Position numbers and translations under genes: made by a program
Source: Bacteroidota bacterium
GTDB taxonomy: Bacteria; Bacteroidota; Bacteroidia; Cytophagales; Cytophagaceae
Direction of reading: 5' to 3'
DNA length: 64,000 nt
Assembly: GCA_023428135.1 (NCBI GenBank)
Contig: JAEYZG010000024.1
Coordinates: forward strand, 1 to 64,000
The notes under the pieces: model-generated
Database searches by the model: none
What the model was told of the DNA's origin: nothing
What the model saw: the letters and a program-made list of their open reading frames with translations, nothing else
Shown: positions 25,171 to 34,611 of the stretch, piece after piece
Position numbering within the stretch: the first letter of the stretch is position 1
How the letters are laid out: every line of letters starts with the position of its first letter

Positions 25171-26036
25171 GAATACCCTTCAAAATCTTTTTAGTTGTAA
25201 TATTATTTGTTATTCAAAGTTGTCAGCTCTTCGTTACGAAAAACCAGGATGCTGACAGCTTTGAAGACAAACCTCTTGCACGCGTTTATAATTACGCTCT
25301 TTACCCCTCAGAACTGGAATCCGTTATATCCGGCTTGCATGGAGCCGATAGTGCTGCACTTGCGGATGCATATATCCAGAAATGGACAACTCAGAAAATA
25401 CTTTTAAGTCATGCGGAGTCTATTATAGACGAAAGCAATGAAGAGATCAATCAAAAATTACAGGACTACAAAGAGTCACTACTTATTCATACTTTCAAGG
25501 AACACTATGTGCGTGAAAAGTTGGATACTTTGATTTCTGAAAAAGAAATCCAGGATTTTTATGAAAAGAACATCCAGTCGTTCGAATTAAGAGAAAATAT
25601 TTTTAAAGGTACTTTTATTAAAATACCTAAGGATGCTCCGAAAATTGATAAAATCAAAGCTTTGCTGGCATCCAATAACGAAAAAGATAAAACAGAGCTT
25701 AGATTGCTTTGCCTTCGTCTGGCTTCTTTTTATATTGTGGAAGATTCTCTCTGGCATAATTTTGACGAGACTATAAAAAATACTCCCTTTGATGAAATTG
25801 CAGGGAAAAGACAATTTCTGGAAAAAACAGTTTTAGGGGAACGTACTGACGATAGCAATTTATATCTCATTAAAATCAAGGATTATATAAGTAGCGAGCA
25901 GGTTTCTCCTTATGAATTTGCAAGGAATCAAATCAGAGAAAAATTGCTGAATCAAAGAAAAATTAATCTTATTAAATCGCTTGAAGAAAATTTATATAAG
26001 CAGGCAAAAGAAAACAATGAAATCAAAATCAAGTAA
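25167..26036 (+). CDS. Hypothetical lipoprotein of the PPIase operon
   Basis: A 289-aa lipoprotein. The start is TTG at 25167, inside the stop of the preceding gene (TTGA overlap), which suggests translational coupling; the signal FKIFLVVILFVIQSC ends in a lipobox with Cys near residue 19. The mature protein is helical and charged, like the SurA N-terminal and connecting helices (SELESVISGLHGADSAAL, then KEIQDFYEKNIQSFELRE), but it lacks a recognisable parvulin active site. I infer a chaperone-like partner of the flanking PPIases. It overlaps the next gene by 20 bases. Confidence 0.7.
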   Translation: MRIPFKIFLVVILFVIQSCQLFVTKNQDADSFEDKPLARVYNYALYPSELESVISGLHGADSAALADAYIQKWTTQKILLSHAESIIDESNEEINQKLQDYKESLLIHTFKEHYVREKLDTLISEKEIQDFYEKNIQSFELRENIFKGTFIKIPKDAPKIDKIKALLASNNEKDKTELRLLCLRLASFYIVEDSLWHNFDETIKNTPFDEIAGKRQFLEKTVLGERTDDSNLYLIKIKDYISSEQVSPYEFARNQIREKLLNQRKINLIKSLEENLYKQAKENNEIKIK

Positions 26037-27375
26037 CACTATAAAGCTTTTCGTATTTTTTACTTTTATACTTTTAACTCTGACATCTGAATACTCTGCC
26101 GCTCAGGTTCTGGATAAAATAATCGTAAAAGTCGATAATGAAATTATTATGAAGTCAGAACTTGAGATGAACTATCTTCAGGTATTGGCGAGTCAGGAAA
26201 ATGTAACCGATGCTTCAAAGCTCAAGTGCCAGGTGCTGGAAACATTGATTATCAATAAACTTCTGATAGCCAAAGCTGAAATAGATTCAGTAACCGTTGA
26301 AAAAGCCCAGGTTGATGAGCAGCTTGACCGAAGAATGGCTTATTTCATCAGTCAGATCGGGTCAGAAGAAAAGCTGGTCGCTATGTATAACAAAAGTATA
26401 GATGACTTGAAAAAAGAACTGCGGTCTCAGGTAAAGGAACAACTGATTATTCAAAGAATGCAGGATAACATCACCAAGGATCTTAAAGTTACTCCGGGTG
26501 AAGTGAAGCGGTTTTTTAATGAAATACCTAAGGATAGTCTCCCTTACTTTTCAACAGAAGCAGAAATTGGACAGATTGTTATGGTCCCGAAAATAAGTAA
26601 AGAGAAAAAAAACGAAACCAAAGAACAATTGGAGCGAATAAAAGCCAAACTTCTTGAAGGTGGAGATTTCTGTAAGATGGCAGATATTTTCTCTGAAGAT
26701 CCGGGCTCAGCTAAAAATTGCGGAGAATTGGGCTTTTTTAAAAGAGGAGAACTTGTTCCGGAATATGAAGGAGCTGCTTTGAAACTTAAACCGGGAGAAC
26801 TTTCCGGAATCGTTGAGTCAGAATACGGATATCACCTGATTCAGATGATTGCAAGAAGAGGTAATGAATTTAATACCAGACATATTCTTATTAAGCCTAC
26901 TTCCTCTTCCCAGGACATGACGACAGCAGTAATGTTTCTGGATAGCTTAAGAACTGCAATCCTTAACGATAGCATTAGTTTTGAAAAAGCTGCAAAGAAG
27001 TTTTCAGAGGATAAAAGTACCAACTCATCCGGAGGGCTTTTTATTGACCAGGAAACAGGAAGTACTCACATTCCGATGGAAAAACTTGATCCTGTAATTT
27101 TCTTCCTTGTTGATACTATGAAAGTGGGAACGATATCCAATCCCATTCCATTCAGAATGGAAGATGGTACAGAAGCAATAAAAATAGTCTACTACAAAAG
27201 CAAGACACCACCACATCAGGCTAATCTGGAAGATGATTATCAGAAAATACAAAAAGCAACTCTTGCTGAGAAAAAAAATAATGCAGTCAATAAATGGTTT
27301 GATAAAAATAAAGGAGAAGTATTTATTGATATTGATGAAGAATTTAAGGACTGTGAATTGATGATAACCCAGTAA
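26017..27375 (+). CDS. SurA-like periplasmic peptidyl-prolyl isomerase
   Basis: A 452-aa protein. The frame is open further upstream, but ATG at 26017 gives a proper signal peptide (KLFVFFTFILLTLTSEYSAAQ). The N-terminal SurA chaperone domain starts at VLDKIIVKVDNEIIMKSEL. Two parvulin domains follow: one with EIGQIVMVPK ... NCGELGFFKRGELVPEYE ... YGYHLIQMIARRG, and a weaker one beginning FNTRHILIKP. SurA chaperones outer-membrane beta-barrel proteins through the periplasm. The gene overlaps the preceding lipoprotein gene by 20 bases and moxR follows 10 bases later. Confidence 0.88.
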   Translation: MKSKSSNTIKLFVFFTFILLTLTSEYSAAQVLDKIIVKVDNEIIMKSELEMNYLQVLASQENVTDASKLKCQVLETLIINKLLIAKAEIDSVTVEKAQVDEQLDRRMAYFISQIGSEEKLVAMYNKSIDDLKKELRSQVKEQLIIQRMQDNITKDLKVTPGEVKRFFNEIPKDSLPYFSTEAEIGQIVMVPKISKEKKNETKEQLERIKAKLLEGGDFCKMADIFSEDPGSAKNCGELGFFKRGELVPEYEGAALKLKPGELSGIVESEYGYHLIQMIARRGNEFNTRHILIKPTSSSQDMTTAVMFLDSLRTAILNDSISFEKAAKKFSEDKSTNSSGGLFIDQETGSTHIPMEKLDPVIFFLVDTMKVGTISNPIPFRMEDGTEAIKIVYYKSKTPPHQANLEDDYQKIQKATLAEKKNNAVNKWFDKNKGEVFIDIDEEFKDCELMITQ

Positions 27376-27385
27376 AAAGATAAAC

Positions 27386-28351
27386 ATGGAAGCGCAAAAA
27401 TCTGAAGTGGCTCTGGCAGACGAATTTTTTGACACGAGTAAAAAGCTTAAAGCAGAAATATCTAAAGTAATTATTGGTCAGGAGGATGTTGTAAATCTTG
27501 TTCTAACGGCGATTTTTTGTCAGGGGCACTGCCTTTTAGTTGGTGTGCCAGGTCTCGCAAAGACTTTGCTTATTAATACCATTGCATCGGTATTGGACCT
27601 GAATTTCAAACGTATTCAGTTTACTCCCGATTTGATGCCTTCGGATATCGTAGGCTCTGAAACGCTTGATAATAATAGAAACTTTAAATTTGTAAAAGGG
27701 CCTATTTTTGCCAACATCATACTGGCAGATGAAATTAACCGTACTCCTCCTAAAACGCAGTCAGCTCTGCTTGAATCTATGCAGGAGTTTTCTGTAACAG
27801 TTTCAGGTAACATTTATAATCTGGAGAAGCCATTTTTCGTGCTTGCCACACAAAACCCGATAGAGCAGGAGGGAACGTATCCTCTTCCTGAAGCGCAGCT
27901 GGACAGGTTTATGTTTAACCTGTTTCTGGATTATCCTTCTTATCAATCAGAACTTTCAATTGTGAAAAATACAACCACGGCGCATCGCCCTATTGCTAAC
28001 AAAGTTCTGGATAGAAATCAGATTCTGGCTTATCAGGATCTTGTAAGAAAGGTGCCTGTGCCTGATAACGTAATTGAGTATGCTGTAAAACTGGTTCATA
28101 AAACCAGACCCAAAAGTGAACATGCACCGGAAATAAGTAAAAAATATCTTGAGTGGGGTGCTGGTCCTAGAGCGTCTCAATATCTTGTTGTTGCGGCAAA
28201 ATGTAATGCTTTGATGAATAAAAAATACTCTCCGGATATAGAAGATGTTAAAGCAATTGCACCTTCTGTATTGAGACATAGAATAGTCAGAAACTTTAAA
28301 GCCGAGGCTGACGGGGTTTCTGTTGATGATATTATCTCTAAGTTATTATAG
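27386..28351 (+). CDS. MoxR-family AAA ATPase
   Basis: A 321-aa MoxR protein. Walker A is GVPGLAKTLL (about 52-61), Walker B is ILADEINRTPPKTQSALLESM (DE near 116) and sensor 1 lies in LATQNPIEQEGTYPLPEAQLDRF, all typical of the family. MoxR ATPases act as chaperones with von Willebrand A proteins, but here the neighbours are PPIase genes upstream and a terminator downstream; no Bat gene adjoins it. Linkage to the folding operon suggests a role in envelope maturation, an inference from position only. Confidence 0.93.
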   Translation: MEAQKSEVALADEFFDTSKKLKAEISKVIIGQEDVVNLVLTAIFCQGHCLLVGVPGLAKTLLINTIASVLDLNFKRIQFTPDLMPSDIVGSETLDNNRNFKFVKGPIFANIILADEINRTPPKTQSALLESMQEFSVTVSGNIYNLEKPFFVLATQNPIEQEGTYPLPEAQLDRFMFNLFLDYPSYQSELSIVKNTTTAHRPIANKVLDRNQILAYQDLVRKVPVPDNVIEYAVKLVHKTRPKSEHAPEISKKYLEWGAGPRASQYLVVAAKCNALMNKKYSPDIEDVKAIAPSVLRHRIVRNFKAEADGVSVDDIISKLL

Positions 28352-28378
28352 TTAATAAAGTCTTTATAGAACTTTTAC

Positions 28379-28429
28379 ATCAGGGTTAATGAGTGAGCTA
28401 TATCTTCACTTATTAACCCTGATTTTTTT
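28379..28429. terminator. Bidirectional terminator
   Basis: An 18-bp stem, ATCAGGGTTAATGAGTGA (28379-28396) with its near-perfect complement (28406-28423; one G-T pair), followed by seven T. The minus-strand side is A/T-rich as well. It lies between the convergent moxR and the secreted-protein gene. Confidence 0.8.
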
Positions 28430-29315
28430 ATTTCTTTTGACCACTTGTTTTTGCCTTCCCTGCTTCCTTAGGCTTATTTAGTCCTGCTTCAATAATATCT
28501 CCCTGCTCATTGGAAATGATCAGCTTATTGCCTTCTAAATATTCTATACCTTCTGACTGAATGCCCATTACAAATGGCGTACAGTATTGTGGAGTGAGAC
28601 TCAATTGCTCTTTTTGATTATCTGATTTGAGAATATATATTCTTCCGTAAGATAACAGCGCAAGCTGATTGTTGTCTTTATTTAGCGCCGCACTTGTGAT
28701 CATGCCTTCCAGTGGTATTTCAGCAATTTTCTTTGCCACTTGTTCTCCTGGTTCATCGGGAATCATATATACCTTTACTGGGTTCGTGCTTCTGTTTTTA
28801 GAGAATAGGTAAAAGTTGTTTTTATACCATACAAAAGCTTCACAATCAAAGTCTCTTTCACCTTTTAATGGAGGAAAACTTTCCTGATCTTCATAAGCGA
28901 AAAAAACAATATCGGTTGTCTTGGAAACAGGGTTGTATTTATATATCCTTAGATTCTTACGCTTATTGTTGTTGTTGCCAAAGTCTCCGATACAAAGATT
29001 TCCAGAGCCGTCCCTTGTTAGATCTTCCCAGTCTACATTGGTTGCATCAGGAATTACTATAGAATCTTTCAATGTGCCCTTTTTATCTATTTCATACACG
29101 ACAGGTTTCCCACCTGAATCGTTATTAGTATAAAATAAGTCTTTTGCAGATCCATAGGTGAGGCTTGAGCTTTCATTCACCTGCGCTGGCATGGTACCTA
29201 TTTGTTTGAAGGTATAAACAACTTCCTGAAAGCCAAAGCCCGTGCAGTCATTTGCTGCTGGACTAAGTAAACTTGTCATAGTCGCCAGAGCTGCAATGAT
29301 ACTTAATTTAACCAT
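28428..29315 (-). CDS. Secreted propeller-like protein of unknown function
   Basis: A 295-aa protein with an N-terminal signal (MVKLSIIAALATMTSLLSPA). The mature part has repeated strand-rich segments with Asp/Asn turns: SSLTYGSAKDLFYTNNDSGG, TNVDWEDLTRDGSGNLCIGD, DCEAFVWYKNNFYLFSKN and SEGIEYLEGNKLIISNEQGD. The WEDL and xCEAF/EGIEY elements occur in SdiA-regulated or esterase-like phytase-type propellers, which is my best guess at the fold. The C-terminal tail is Lys-rich. It overlaps the end of the long helicase gene upstream by eight bases. Function unassigned. Confidence 0.62.
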   Translation of the reverse strand: MVKLSIIAALATMTSLLSPAANDCTGFGFQEVVYTFKQIGTMPAQVNESSSLTYGSAKDLFYTNNDSGGKPVVYEIDKKGTLKDSIVIPDATNVDWEDLTRDGSGNLCIGDFGNNNNKRKNLRIYKYNPVSKTTDIVFFAYEDQESFPPLKGERDFDCEAFVWYKNNFYLFSKNRSTNPVKVYMIPDEPGEQVAKKIAEIPLEGMITSAALNKDNNQLALLSYGRIYILKSDNQKEQLSLTPQYCTPFVMGIQSEGIEYLEGNKLIISNEQGDIIEAGLNKPKEAGKAKTSGQKK

Positions 29316-32300
29316 GTTTGAGGTATGTTACTATTTTGTCTTTGAATTGATTTCGGTCTGACCAGTATTGACGGCTGTTAAGCTTAAGATAATTCCAGTT
29401 TTTGTTTTTTAAAGTCATTGGCAAATAAGCATGGAAATCTTTTATCGAAACAGATTGAAAATATAAGTTATCATCTGTTAATACCAATGAATGATATTGA
29501 TTGTTTTCTGTAATGGAAAGATCAGAAAATGTAAATTCGTTTGTCAGTGTTTTGCCCTTAAGCTCTTTTTCAGCCAGGCTTTTGACTATAGCGGAAAGGT
29601 GAACTTCCGAAGTTTTGCCAGGATATGTGATATTCTGTTTCACTTTACCTTCAGAGATGGTATGAGCATATTGCAGATATGCTTTCAGTAACTTTGGCCC
29701 TTCATGTTTGGCACTGCTAACATCCATTTCAGAAGGCAAAATGCTTGAAACAATATAAATCTTTTCCTTTGCTCTGGTAATAGCAACATTCAGTCTGTTG
29801 GCTCCTCCGTCCATATTCAGCGCCCCAAACTGCATTGCCAGTCGGCCTTTCTGGTCCTTGGCATAACCGATAGAAAAGATAATAATATCTCTTTCATCTC
29901 CCTGTACATTCTCTATATTCTTGACAAAGAAATCATCCGGCAATGTCATTGCTCCCGATGTAGTTTGTTCATCAAACAAATCCTGGATTAATGAAGCTTG
30001 GGTGTAATTGAACGTAACTACCCCAATGCTTTTATTTTCTTTTAAAAGCTTTTGAACAAGCGTTACAATATGGGATGCTTCTTCCATGTTGGAACGTTTC
30101 TCCCACATACCATTGAGCCTAATGAATTTTATTGCAGTATCATTACTGTTTATATCATTTTTATCAGGAATCATTTTTAGTCTTCCTTTATAAAAATGAT
30201 GATTGGAGAATTCTATTAAATCATTGGTTTTACTTCTGTAATGTCCTTGAAGATATACCTGCATCAGATAGTTCTGTCCGAGGTGCAAAAGAGATTCTGC
30301 TTCTGTATCAGGGTGGTCATCTGTTTCATCATCAAATCTCACCTGATAAAGATCAGCTGGCTTGAGCTGCTTTTCATCTCCTGCAATAACAATCTGCTGA
30401 CCTCTGTACATAGCAGGTATACCCCGCTCAGCAAAGCATTGTGAGGCTTCATCAAATATGACTACATCAAATAAAGGATCAAGTGGGAAAATACTTGAAA
30501 CAGATTCCGGAGAGGCCATCCAACATGGGATCAGTTCAAACAATTCCTCATGAAATTCCTGAATAAGTTTTCGCAACGGCCAGATCTTCTTTTTCTTGCT
30601 GACCTGATGTTTAAGCTCTCTGTATGTTACCCTGTTGCTTAGCCTGTTGTACTGTAATGCATTATAGGTCCTTTCTTTGGCTCTTAATAGCAGTATTTCT
30701 TTGCTGATTTTTAGCTTGGAATCTATGGAACTCATAAGTTCTTCTTCCAGCTGTTCAAGTTTAAAAGTGCCTGCTGCTTTTAGAACCGGATACTTATTTT
30801 CTATGTGATCTATCCATTGCACATAAAGGCTATTTTTAAATAGTTCAAGTGCTTTGTTTCCATCTTCAGGTTCCTTGGATAAAAGCTTTTGAAGAGATGT
30901 TTTTTCATAAGGAGCAAGTTTGTTTTCAAGCTCATCCATTTCTTTGAGAAAGTCAAAATCCTTCTTTAAGCTTGTTTGAAGGTCTTCAGCAAAGGTCTTG
31001 TCTTGTATTATTCTTTCGGTTTGAGAAACCGTCAGATGGTTTAACCATACTTTCTGCTCTTTTTGATATGTATTGGCTATTCCTATCAGCTTTTTGCAAT
31101 TATGAAGGAAGTCCGAATGATTGGAAATGGTGGGAAAATATGTTTTTAGTTTTAATTTATTAAAAACATCCTTGGATTCTATAGCCTTGTGCAGGCGGGT
31201 AAACCACTCATTGAAAGTTTTAATGTTAATAGAATCCGGCACCTCTGAAATCCAAGAACACTCTTTTAGTTCACTTGTAATTTTTTCAAATCTGATTCTG
31301 GTATTAATTCTTTTGGAAAGCTCTTCCAACCCTATGCTATCAATGTTTAGCCTATTGCTGGCAAGAATATTTACCACTTCTGTTTTGTCTTTGGAAAAAA
31401 CAGACCAGATGATTCTTGTAAAAATATTTCTTTGTGCATTACGTGCATTCTCTATCGCCATCAGGGTAGCCTCAAGCCTTTGGAATGGAATACTTGTTTC
31501 TATTTCGGATTGCGAGAAACAATTTTCAAGCTCCCGTTCTTTTAATCTTAACCAGCCTTTGTCTGTTTTTTTATTTTGAAAAAAAATAAATAACTCAAAT
31601 ACGACATCATCCTTTAATGTTTCCAAAAGGTTTATTATATCATGCTGCTTTTCTGAAACTATCATTATATCAGAAAGTGTCAGCGATTGTCCTGTGAGCG
31701 AAAGAACTTCTAGAAGCAGATTTGAAACATAAACAGGAATACTATCAATTAGTTTTTTAATCTCTCTCTGATCCGAATTAGACAGGTTAGCAAAAGATTT
31801 CCGATCCTTCCAAACGTAATCGTTTCGCCTGAAATGATTGTATTGGTAATAGAATTTTAATGTAGTTGAAAATGCTTCAAGAGACTGTTGTGAAAAGAAC
31901 TTGTATTCATCTTTTAAATCTATTATCTCTTTTTCAGGATCACTTTTGAGATATAGTTGTTTTACTGAAATACCAAATTCCTTTTCATTAAACAGGGCTT
32001 GTTTGTAACTTTCCAGTTCTTCCGTGAGCTGATCTGTCCTTCTGCTTATTTGCAGAAAGCTACGCTCAAGAGACATTGCATCAAGACTGCTATTTTCTGT
32101 TTTATATTCATCAAGCTTGTCAATCTGCGATTCAATTTTAGAGTAAATTGATTTTCTGTCATTTTTAAAATCATGCACAAGACAGAGAAAGGACTCAATC
32201 CCTTTTTGTCTGAGTCTTTCATAAACAACATCAAGAGCTGCACGCTTCTGAGAAACGAGCAATACTTTTTTTCGTCTTGCTATAAAGTCGGAGATGAGAT

Positions 32301-33276
32301 TACAGATAAATTGCGATTTGCCTGTCCCTGGAGGTCCTTGCACAACAACAGATCGCCCTGATTTTACCGCCTTGATAGCGTTCTCCTGTGAACCATCAAG
32401 AGGGAAAGGTGTAAAGGTTTGTTCTTCTTTTATCTTAAACCCATTAGAAACAGGAACTTCGTCTGAGGTATTGGTCCTTGTATCAAAGAAGGTACTTAGA
32501 TCTTTGAACTCATCCCTTTCTATAATGCATTCATAATCGGGAACAAGATAGGACCCAGCTTGAGGAAACATTCCCAGGACCGCTTCCGGAAATAATTTTA
32601 ACTCTCCGTTAAAATGATTTTCTTCAAAGTCCTCTCTTGTATACTCTTTAAATGAAGTAAGTTTATCAACCATGAGATCCTGGTTGAAGTTTAAAGAGAG
32701 AGGACTCTCTTTAAGCAACTCATACAAGGCTGTCCGAAAGGCTAAGGGATCTCTGCTGAAATCATCAAAGTCTTCTTCAATCAACTCATCGCCAAGAGCT
32801 ATTTTATTGAAGTGTATATATGCTAGCAGGAAACTTTTGTTAAAGGAAATGTTCAGATCTTTCCTGAACTCAAGCTTCCAGGTAAATCCATTGTGAAAGA
32901 TATTAACTGGAAAAAAAAGCAAAGGACATCTGATCAATGTTCCGTCCAGTAATTTTCCTTTTACAAAAGGATAACCAATATAAAGATCTTTAGCGCCACG
33001 TTCTTCAAATACCAAGGCATCTTGTCTTTGTATCTTCTTAAGTCTGGAGCTGACTTCGTTTATTTTTTCATTACGGCTATCGGCAATTTCACAAAGATTT
33101 ATTTCTGCCTTTCCGGCAATAAGCTGGCCCAGAATATCAAAAGAAGGTTTTTGATAAACAAAGTCAAGATCATGCAGGTCCAGGTCAGAAGCTGTAAGCC
33201 TGAGCATTAGCAATGACTTATTCTGACCAGTAAGATTCGTTAACTTCTTAAGATATGATTTTAAAACTTGCTGCAT
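29308..33276 (-). CDS. Large SF1 (Upf1-like) helicase with degenerate nuclease-like tail
   Basis: A 1322-aa AAA/SF1 helicase. Walker A is GPPGTGKS (314-321), Walker B is VVIFDEASQC (about residue 945), and motifs III-VI include GDEKQLKP, QGHYRS, VQGDERDIII and NVAITRAKEKIYIVS. Long coiled-coil-like helices (about 380-900) separate motifs Ia and II, as in DUF4011-type helicases. The last ~80 residues (FSDLSITENNQYHSLVLTDD ... IKDFHAYLPMTLK ... NSRQYWSDR) resemble the nuclease-like domain often found in this family, but the ExD catalytic pattern appears lost. It is probably an RNA/DNA remodelling enzyme; related proteins occur in defence loci. RibD is 12 bases upstream. Confidence 0.8.
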   Translation of the reverse strand: MQQVLKSYLKKLTNLTGQNKSLLMLRLTASDLDLHDLDFVYQKPSFDILGQLIAGKAEINLCEIADSRNEKINEVSSRLKKIQRQDALVFEERGAKDLYIGYPFVKGKLLDGTLIRCPLLFFPVNIFHNGFTWKLEFRKDLNISFNKSFLLAYIHFNKIALGDELIEEDFDDFSRDPLAFRTALYELLKESPLSLNFNQDLMVDKLTSFKEYTREDFEENHFNGELKLFPEAVLGMFPQAGSYLVPDYECIIERDEFKDLSTFFDTRTNTSDEVPVSNGFKIKEEQTFTPFPLDGSQENAIKAVKSGRSVVVQGPPGTGKSQFICNLISDFIARRKKVLLVSQKRAALDVVYERLRQKGIESFLCLVHDFKNDRKSIYSKIESQIDKLDEYKTENSSLDAMSLERSFLQISRRTDQLTEELESYKQALFNEKEFGISVKQLYLKSDPEKEIIDLKDEYKFFSQQSLEAFSTTLKFYYQYNHFRRNDYVWKDRKSFANLSNSDQREIKKLIDSIPVYVSNLLLEVLSLTGQSLTLSDIMIVSEKQHDIINLLETLKDDVVFELFIFFQNKKTDKGWLRLKERELENCFSQSEIETSIPFQRLEATLMAIENARNAQRNIFTRIIWSVFSKDKTEVVNILASNRLNIDSIGLEELSKRINTRIRFEKITSELKECSWISEVPDSINIKTFNEWFTRLHKAIESKDVFNKLKLKTYFPTISNHSDFLHNCKKLIGIANTYQKEQKVWLNHLTVSQTERIIQDKTFAEDLQTSLKKDFDFLKEMDELENKLAPYEKTSLQKLLSKEPEDGNKALELFKNSLYVQWIDHIENKYPVLKAAGTFKLEQLEEELMSSIDSKLKISKEILLLRAKERTYNALQYNRLSNRVTYRELKHQVSKKKKIWPLRKLIQEFHEELFELIPCWMASPESVSSIFPLDPLFDVVIFDEASQCFAERGIPAMYRGQQIVIAGDEKQLKPADLYQVRFDDETDDHPDTEAESLLHLGQNYLMQVYLQGHYRSKTNDLIEFSNHHFYKGRLKMIPDKNDINSNDTAIKFIRLNGMWEKRSNMEEASHIVTLVQKLLKENKSIGVVTFNYTQASLIQDLFDEQTTSGAMTLPDDFFVKNIENVQGDERDIIIFSIGYAKDQKGRLAMQFGALNMDGGANRLNVAITRAKEKIYIVSSILPSEMDVSSAKHEGPKLLKAYLQYAHTISEGKVKQNITYPGKTSEVHLSAIVKSLAEKELKGKTLTNEFTFSDLSITENNQYHSLVLTDDNLYFQSVSIKDFHAYLPMTLKNKNWNYLKLNSRQYWSDRNQFKDKIVTYLKHG

Positions 33277-33288
33277 ACTTCAGGCCGA

Positions 33289-34308
33289 TTATTTTTTATA
33301 ATAAACCCAAAGTTCATCCTCTTCAACTTTAATTATTTCTTCGGGTTTGCCTCTCATACTTGGAGCAGGTATGCCATTTTCAAACGTATGTGGCGCCTTA
33401 AATATTCTAACTTCATCATAAAGTCCTTCCGAAATAAACAGGTTTAAAAGAACAGAACCTCCTTCAATAATAATCGATTGAATTTTACGTCTGTACAGAT
33501 CGTCAAGCATAGCTTGTATAAAATCATCTTCAGGAAGTTTTACATAGATTACATTGTTGCTTTCTTCATCCTTTAAAAGATTATAACAGAAAGTTTTTTG
33601 AGAACCATCAAATAGGTTAAGATGGGAAGGTAATTCAAGATTCCTGTCAATAAAAACTCTTACCGGATTTTTTCCTGTCCAGTCGCGGGTATTCAATTGA
33701 GGATTGTCATACAAAGCCGTATTTTTCCCTACTGCAATAGCATCCTCTTCTGTTCTCCATTTGTGTACAAGTTTTCTTGAAATTTTACCGCTTATCCATT
33801 TGGATGAATAATCATCTCGCGCGACGAAGCCATCGGAAGTTTCAGCCCATTTCAGTATTACGTAAGGTCTTTTCTTCTGAATAAATGTGAAAAAGCGGGC
33901 ATTCAATCTGTCTCCGTATTCACTCATGATGCCGGTAACTACTTCCATACCATGATCCCGCAACAACTGAATTCCTTTACCTGCAACCAGTGGATTAGGA
34001 TCCGTATTGGCTATAATGACTTTTCTGAAAGGATATTTTATAAGCAACTCTGCACAAGGAGGAGTTTTTCCATAATGTGCACAAGGCTCAAGCGTTACGT
34101 AAATATCAGCTCCGTCAAGCAATGTTTTGTCAGTAACTGATGCAATAGCATTTACTTCAGCATGTGGTCCTCCGTAAGCCATATGCCAGCCTTCTCCAAT
34201 CACGACTCTGTCTTTTACAATTACACATCCCACCATAGGATTTGGGCTAACCTTTCCACGACCATTTGCTGCAAGGTCGAAAGCACGTCGCATAAATATC
34301 TCTTCCAT
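33289..34308 (-). CDS. ribD: Bifunctional deaminase-reductase RibD
   Basis: A 339-aa riboflavin biosynthesis enzyme. The N-terminal deaminase domain (about 1-145) has the zinc site GPHAEVNAI and EPCAHYGKTPPCAELL. The C-terminal reductase domain (about 148-339) has YVILKWAETSDGFVA, HKWRTEEDAIAVGKNTAL and SIIIEGGSVLLNLFI. It converts the pyrimidinone intermediate in two steps. Length is slightly below the usual ~360. It is transcribed ahead of the helicase gene with 12 bases between them, which is probably co-transcription without functional meaning. Confidence 0.94.
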   Translation of the reverse strand: MEEIFMRRAFDLAANGRGKVSPNPMVGCVIVKDRVVIGEGWHMAYGGPHAEVNAIASVTDKTLLDGADIYVTLEPCAHYGKTPPCAELLIKYPFRKVIIANTDPNPLVAGKGIQLLRDHGMEVVTGIMSEYGDRLNARFFTFIQKKRPYVILKWAETSDGFVARDDYSSKWISGKISRKLVHKWRTEEDAIAVGKNTALYDNPQLNTRDWTGKNPVRVFIDRNLELPSHLNLFDGSQKTFCYNLLKDEESNNVIYVKLPEDDFIQAMLDDLYRRKIQSIIIEGGSVLLNLFISEGLYDEVRIFKAPHTFENGIPAPSMRGKPEEIIKVEEDELWVYYKK

Positions 34309-34611
34309 TTTCTGATTCAGGCTTTCCGTTCTACAAGTTAAACTATGATTCTGAGAATGGCAATTTTCATCACAGTGACTTTGGGTTAGAATGAAGCAAT
34401 GGCTATTATAGAACTTTCCTTAGTTCCCACTGTAACAGAAGAGAATATAATACAAAGTTTATTATGAAATTCTGATGAATTCAGTATATTAGCTATAATA
34501 TTTGTAATCGAGCTATGAGATTTTTGGAGGTTATCAACGTTAAAGTACAACCAAATTCAGAAGTCTTATTTTGAAGTAAAGTTTTCATATTTTTCTATCC
34601 GATAAAATTTA
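34309..34611. other. Divergent intergenic region, no gene seen
   Basis: About 300 bases between ribD and the SPFH gene. Both promoters must lie here. I see AT-rich sequence but no convincing box pair and no structured RNA; in particular no FMN riboswitch features upstream of ribD. Confidence 0.45.

Noticed and set aside
31121..31579. Plus-strand frame of 152 codons inside the helicase gene
   Set aside because: It is antisense to a helix-rich stretch of the 1322-aa helicase; no recognisable domain.
34309..34611. Possible FMN riboswitch upstream of ribD
   Set aside because: The conserved RFN-element sequences, such as AGGGGCNNGGTGA-type cores, are absent on either strand.
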